From an uncultured Bacteroidia bacterium (GTDB taxonomy: Bacteria > Bacteroidota > Bacteroidia > Bacteroidales > UBA932), in assembly GCA_902788095.1 (NCBI GenBank), contig CADAIT010000003.1:96416-160415 (forward strand): 64,000 nucleotides of DNA, given 5' to 3'. Numbering within the stretch: the stretch's first letter is position 1; every line of letters begins with the position of its first letter. The notes under the pieces are model-generated. The model saw only the letters and a list, made by a program, of their open reading frames with translations, was not told the DNA's origin and did no database searches. Positions 60,217-64,000 of the stretch are shown here, piece after piece. Position numbers and translations under genes: made by a program.

Positions 60217-62562
60217 CTATTCTACTGAAATTGTTTTAATATAAACGGACTTGTTTGTATCGTTAATTGAAATTACGATATCTCCATCCGCCGCTGTCGT
60301 TGTCGAGAACTCAACAGTTTGGTTATTTGCCTTCGGTAATGAATAGCTTGTACTTTCGCCGTTTTTTAGAGCGGTTGAGCCAACACTTACACTTACAGTG
60401 TTTTTATTGGCATCGCCATTCGTTGATATTCCAAGAGTTACTTTCTTTACTCCGGCAAAAGTTCCTGTACCAGTCTTTGTTCCGGTTAGAGTGAATTCTC
60501 CTATTGCCGCTCCAAACTGAACTCCTCGAGCAGAATTTGACGACTCGAAAGAGTTTGCAGTTTTCGAGGAGCTCCACTCATATCCTGTAGGAGAATCCGC
60601 TGTCAGATTAAGGTCTTTATTGGAAAAAGTGAATATTAAGACTCCCGCCAACTGGCTGACAGTCACTGTAATGCTATTCCCACCAGCAACTTCAAGGGTA
60701 ACGGAGCCATCACGGGCGGCACCGGCATTGGCGGCAACGGTGTAGGTCAGGGTTCCGGCGCTTACGCTGGCAGCCGTAACCACGGTGCCGTCCGGCGTAG
60801 CCGTAATGTCGCCGTCAACAGCATTCGTGAGGGAATATACGCCCGTTTCGGTCGCATCGGTAACGCCCGCGGCCACAACGCCGCTTATGGAAGCCTTCAG
60901 TCGGGTGATTGTTTTTGCAGCAGGATCCACAAGCGTAACGGCATCACTATCGGAAGAAGGTGCATATCCAGCAGCCGAAGCTGTAACCGTAATGGTATAT
61001 TCGGTGCCATAAGAAAGACCTGTAAATATTGCCTCCTCAACACCGGGAGCAATGTTCTGGGCAGGCTGGTCGGTGCAAGTCACCTCATAGCCGGTAGCGT
61101 GCTCCACGTCATCCCAGGTCACCGTAATCTTCCTGTTTGCATGGTCGGGAGCAAGGGTTACGGTAATTGCGCCCAGCTCCGGAATGGAATATTTCTTATA
61201 AATCCGGACATCCTGCTGCGTGCCCGTATAATCCGTAAAGCGAGGGCTTGGATTGTTATACTGCAAATAATATGTATTTGAGCCGACATTGTTTATCTTG
61301 GTACCGGAATCAGTAATTGTAATCTTCCACGAGCCGGAATCGTCCAAGTCAGACTTCGTCCCCACAGATTTGTCGCCATTGTGATAGAGGAAATTATCTC
61401 CATCCTTGAAAGCCCAGGAACCTTCCGTATTACCTACAGCTAATGTCAACTGTGTTGCATCTCCGACATTCAGTTTTCCATCCGTAACAGACACATTTAC
61501 CTTTGAACGAATTGAACCCGAGGCCGCTCCTAACGCACCGTCAGAAGCAAGGTTTGTTATCACCACCTTATCCCCCGCATGCAGCCAAGATGCCTTCTGC
61601 ACAAGATACCAACCGGTTCCAGTAGGTTCCAAAATAGCAGGGCCAATCGTGTCCGTATCCCTAACGGTAATGTTCAGGACAGCAACGCCGCCCTGAAGGA
61701 ACTCCATATCCTTGGGAAGCGTAACCTCCTTGGCAATCTCGTGCTTGTCGGTGGAGATGGTGATATTCAGCTTGGAATCTTTCGTAAGCGTTATGGGATT
61801 CACCAGCAGATAGATAGGATTGCCGACCGCAATGGGGTTGGCGGAAAGGTCGGCGGTGACGCTGGCCTTGCTCACCTTCATCTCGGAAGTCTCGCTTTCA
61901 TATTTCCACGCAATGCGACCTGTCAGGGCGGCACTTGTCATGTCCGACCCGAGCGTTATGGACGAAATCTTGTCGGAGGCGAGCACGGAAGAAGCCGTAC
62001 CATCCTTCACTACTACTTTCAGCGTTGCCAGAATACGTGCAAACTGCATATCGTCAATAGTTACGCTGGCATTGTCTATGGTGATAGGATAAGGCTTGTT
62101 GACAATCAGATCAGCCGTTTCATCAAAAGAGGTTTCCGTAGGTCTCTGGACATCTGGAATATTCATGCCAATACCATCGGAATAAGTACTCACCCATGAA
62201 GAAGCCGGATAGAAGGCGTAGATGGTTTGTTCTGTCGCTTTCACTGTTCCGGTGCCGGAGAAAACAGCATCTTCGCCATCGGCAGCGGTATTATTGAAAG
62301 TGGCGGAAATGGGGTCGTCCTTAGACCAGACATCGAAGAACACACCAATCTGATTACCGTTCTTCCATTTAGGAGTGTAAGTTTTGGTTCCAGAATCGTA
62401 ATCGATGTACGTCTTGGTTTCCAGGGCTTTGGCTTTGATGGTGAAGTTTACCAGCTTCCCGTTGTCGGCAGCCTCCTCCTCATGGGCGGGCGTTTCCTTG
62501 GCGCAGCCGGCCAGTAGCAATCCGCAGGCAATGGCGGAGAATAATACTTTAACTGTTTTCAT
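60217..62562 (-). CDS. Fimbrillin-like multidomain surface lipoprotein
   Basis: About 781 residues. Start MKTVKVLFSAIACGLLLAGC gives a lipoprotein with Cys20; an ATG 33 bp upstream is less likely. About 30-320 is fimbrillin-like (FimA/Mfa type): VNFTIKAKALETKTYIDYD, KWKNGNQIGVFF, IYAFYPASSW and DLIVNKPYPITI. A middle section (about 330-450) is unassigned. A fibronectin type III-like domain (about 465-550: KITVTWDDVEHATGYEVTC) precedes a BACON-like repeat (about 570-650) and a beta-rich C-terminus. Such mosaics sit on the outer membrane and may serve as adhesins. A 48-residue peptide gene lies 10 bp upstream. Confidence 0.85.
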   Translation of the reverse strand: MKTVKVLFSAIACGLLLAGCAKETPAHEEEAADNGKLVNFTIKAKALETKTYIDYDSGTKTYTPKWKNGNQIGVFFDVWSKDDPISATFNNTAADGEDAVFSGTGTVKATEQTIYAFYPASSWVSTYSDGIGMNIPDVQRPTETSFDETADLIVNKPYPITIDNASVTIDDMQFARILATLKVVVKDGTASSVLASDKISSITLGSDMTSAALTGRIAWKYESETSEMKVSKASVTADLSANPIAVGNPIYLLVNPITLTKDSKLNITISTDKHEIAKEVTLPKDMEFLQGGVAVLNITVRDTDTIGPAILEPTGTGWYLVQKASWLHAGDKVVITNLASDGALGAASGSIRSKVNVSVTDGKLNVGDATQLTLAVGNTEGSWAFKDGDNFLYHNGDKSVGTKSDLDDSGSWKITITDSGTKINNVGSNTYYLQYNNPSPRFTDYTGTQQDVRIYKKYSIPELGAITVTLAPDHANRKITVTWDDVEHATGYEVTCTDQPAQNIAPGVEEAIFTGLSYGTEYTITVTASAAGYAPSSDSDAVTLVDPAAKTITRLKASISGVVAAGVTDATETGVYSLTNAVDGDITATPDGTVVTAASVSAGTLTYTVAANAGAARDGSVTLEVAGGNSITVTVSQLAGVLIFTFSNKDLNLTADSPTGYEWSSSKTANSFESSNSARGVQFGAAIGEFTLTGTKTGTGTFAGVKKVTLGISTNGDANKNTVSVSVGSTALKNGESTSYSLPKANNQTVEFSTTTAADGDIVISINDTNKSVYIKTISVE

Positions 62563-62572
62563 GGCGTCAAGT

Positions 62573-62719
62573 TTAGAGGTCATACGTGTGCTCATCGTCT
62601 TCTCTGAAAATGCGGCCCGCAGATCCCGGGGTCCCGTAGGGACTGCTGCAAAGAGTTCCCTCGACTTGTACTACGAGGGCTTCTGCCACAGGGGCAGTGT
62701 AAAGTAATTTTTGGGTCAT
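62573..62719 (-). CDS. Small 48-residue protein upstream of the surface lipoprotein
   Basis: Begins MTQKLLYTAPVAEALVVQVE, then GTLCSSPYG and a charged tail DDEHTYDL. The pattern Y-x-A-P-x-x-E ... V-x-x-E-G-x-L-C-x-S is recurrent in short Bacteroidales proteins found beside fimbrillin-like or surface-lipoprotein genes. It ends 10 bp before the lipoprotein start, so the two are in one transcript. No signal peptide or membrane helix; role unknown. Too short for most gene callers, but composition and position support it. Confidence 0.65.
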   Translation of the reverse strand: MTQKLLYTAPVAEALVVQVEGTLCSSPYGTPGSAGRIFREDDEHTYDL

Positions 62720-62752
62720 ATAAAATAAGTTTAAAGGTGTCCCAAACACAAA

Positions 62753-62824
62753 AGTGTGGAGCTGGTGTTTATCCGGGAAGAGGCTCTCGCAAAGCCCAAG
62801 CACAAATAAACAACACTCCACACT
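62753..62824. repeat. Imperfect inverted repeat upstream of the small protein gene
   Basis: Arms AGTGTGGAGCTGGTGTTTAT (62753-62772) and ATAAACAACACTCCACACT (62806-62824) are near-complementary, with a 33-base middle that can fold further. It lies 34 bp from the start at 62719, in the 5' leader of that unit. It could be an RNA hairpin or, less likely, recombinase sites. Confidence 0.5.
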
Positions 62825-63447
62825 CGGACGGGGCCTGTGCGGAGCGCACAAAACACCTTGTCGAGTGATGAATGCATTGCTTACCCTTGTGCTTTGGTGA
62901 AACTTGCGAGATTTCTTCCCAAGGATAAAAGCTATACACTTTCATCAATATGTCTTGTCCATGAGGACTTCTACAAAGATAGCAATAGTTTTTGGATTAT
63001 CTGTACTTCCCTGCTGATAAAAACAGAATTATCCCCTTGTCTGTTGTGGGCAGCCGATAAAAGAACCGCAGTTGATATTAATCTTCTGCGGATTTCATTG
63101 TCTTTGCGGTATAAATACTATCGATATGGGGCATAGGTTTGGGATTCCGGTTTCAATGGCATCTAGTATATCCAGATTATTAAAAGATACCATTTCCAAT
63201 AAACTGGTTAAACCTCTTTACCCGTCTGCTGCACCGAAACTAATGCAGTACGTCCCCATATGGGCATTATATCCATTCTACCCCACTGACATCCATTCGC
63301 TGTCGAGTCTTTCCCCAATCTGGAGAGTAATAAAAATCATAGTCTTTGAGCTCTCTGGAAATCCTGTTCAAGAACTCAAAACGTGGACAAAGGTTCCGAC
63401 AAACGGCTCCTCCGGCCTAGAGACTATGATGAACTTCGGATGCATTA
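62825..63447. other. Gene-poor, AT-richer stretch
   Basis: About 620 bp with stop codons in all frames except short open frames of 60-140 codons that show no recognisable domain and no consistent codon use. Apart from the -7 box at 62974-62981 I see nothing. It divides the lipoprotein unit from the capsule-phosphatase gene. Confidence 0.5.
62974..62981 (-). promoter_or_regulatory. -7 box, candidate promoter of the lipoprotein unit
   Basis: TATCTTTG on the minus strand, about 255 bp upstream of the small protein gene. If used, the transcript has a long leader that includes the inverted repeat. Confidence 0.4.
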
Positions 63448-64000
63448 CTATTCAAATACGTACTTGTCAAAGAAATCGGCATACTTCTTAGAATGCAAAT
63501 CGCTTCCAACCCAGTCGTACATTCCCTCCGCCTGCAACGGCCTGCAACGCCTCTGCCCGCACGGAAACCGCCTCGCCATACATCCCTTCCAGCGTCCCCA
63601 GATTTCGCTGGAATTGCGCCCCAGCCTCTTTCAAAAGCCGATAATCCTCCATCGTCAGGTAAAGATACCGTTCCGGATGCGCCAGCACCGGCTGGTATCC
63701 TTCCGCTAGCAGCCAACGTATCTCGGCCGATGGTACAATATCTCCAATCTTTGTCGGGTCATGGATGGGCAGCTCCACCAGAATGTGGTTTCCCTCCCAG
63801 GGCAGCAGCCACCGGTTCTCGCGCACGTCCACCCAAGTCTCTGGAATAAGCCGGTACTCCATGGACGGCACCAGCTCCAGCGAAATCCCACGCTCTAGAA
63901 GCTCCTTCCGGAGCAGCTCACAGGCCGATGCCACCGTCTTCGGTGTATTCCGGTAAAGGAAAGAACTGTGCGAAGTACAAACCACTCGCTCATACCCCCA
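63448..64000 (-). pseudogene. CpsB/YwqE-type tyrosine phosphatase gene, frameshifted, 5' end outside window
   Basis: The reading frame enters from beyond the window as WGYERVVCTSHSSFLYRN and contains VLAHPERY (PHP-type metal site of CpsB/CapC/YwqE phosphatases, which dephosphorylate the capsule tyrosine kinase). It then shifts: the open frame ends at 63488 in a non-family tail, while the family C-terminus MYDWVGSDLHSKKYADFFDK continues in another frame to a stop at 63448. The shift is explained by a 10-bp tandem duplication at 63531-63550; removing one copy rejoins the frames. The gene is therefore recently broken, or switched, or affected by a sequencing error. It marks a polysaccharide cluster beyond the window. 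Confidence 0.85.

Noticed and set aside
62753-62824. Invertible promoter flanked by recombinase sites
   Set aside because: The arms are only 33 bp apart and imperfect, and no promoter lies between them; an RNA hairpin is simpler. Kept only as a repeat.
63072-63491. 139-codon plus-strand frame in the gene-poor stretch
   Set aside because: No domain, no promoter or ribosome-binding site, and it runs antisense into the phosphatase gene.
63488-64000. Intact phosphatase ending at 63488, or programmed frameshift
   Set aside because: The tail after the duplication is unlike the family, and no slippery heptamer precedes the shift; the 10-bp duplication explains it fully.

Overview
The window looks like a chromosomal segment of a fairly GC-rich anaerobic member of the Bacteroidales (gut or rumen type). 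This rests on a SusC/SusD pair, BACON and fimbrillin-like lipoproteins, DUF4831, a DUF349 protein, a seven-gene V-type ATPase operon containing DUF2764, and many promoters of the Bacteroidetes form TTTG-N19-TAnnTTTG (perfect copies at 12620-12650, 17578-17608, 33631-33661 and 52504-52534). Shine-Dalgarno sequences are mostly weak, as is usual in the phylum. No tRNA, rRNA, CRISPR array or intact insertion sequence was seen.

Region 1 (1-16263) is a sugar-utilisation locus built around a divergent promoter region at 12501-12671. Leftward runs a seven-gene operon: RnBP-like N-acylglucosamine 2-epimerase, SusC, SusD, DUF5018 lipoprotein, NAGPA-type phosphodiester glycosidase, GHL10-type TIM-barrel lipoprotein and BACON lipoprotein, closed by a hairpin terminator at 134-170. 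Rightward runs a translationally coupled set: DUF4434 lipoprotein, MFS sugar porter and ROK repressor. No classical glycoside hydrolase family is recognisable, so the substrate is unknown; the epimerase and NAGPA protein hint at an N-acetylated amino sugar.

Region 2 (16264-27911) is housekeeping: rpsF-rpsR-rplI with a structured leader, an M20 dipeptidase operon with an LpxL-like acyltransferase, a POT peptide transporter, a zeta-toxin-like kinase, a TldD/TldE protease pair and a GT2 glycosyltransferase. Small dispersed hairpin repeats sit between several of these genes.

Region 3 (27912-47098) is an energy-metabolism island: TrkA; a Na+-translocating acyl-CoA (probably methylmalonyl-CoA) decarboxylase; an amino-acid oxidation module (iorA, iorB, aminotransferase, CoA-transferase); an outer-membrane barrel; and a V-type ATPase whose K subunit carries the residues of a Na+ site. 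Together they suggest a shared sodium cycle: the decarboxylase exports Na+ and the ATPase can use or build the same gradient.

Region 4 (47105-58577) carries yggS, yidC, a DUF349 protein, trmD, a candidate small RNA with its own consensus promoter and terminator, a TPP riboswitch that pairs across the start codon of a TonB-dependent receptor (hence a predicted thiamine importer), glutaminyl cyclotransferase, DUF1846 and pgi.

Region 5 (58584-64000) is accessory: a lipoprotein nitroreductase, a tyrosine recombinase with atypical active-site residues, a 48-residue peptide gene coupled to a fimbrillin-like lipoprotein, a gene-poor stretch, and the 3' part of a CpsB/YwqE capsule phosphatase gene broken by a 10-bp tandem duplication.
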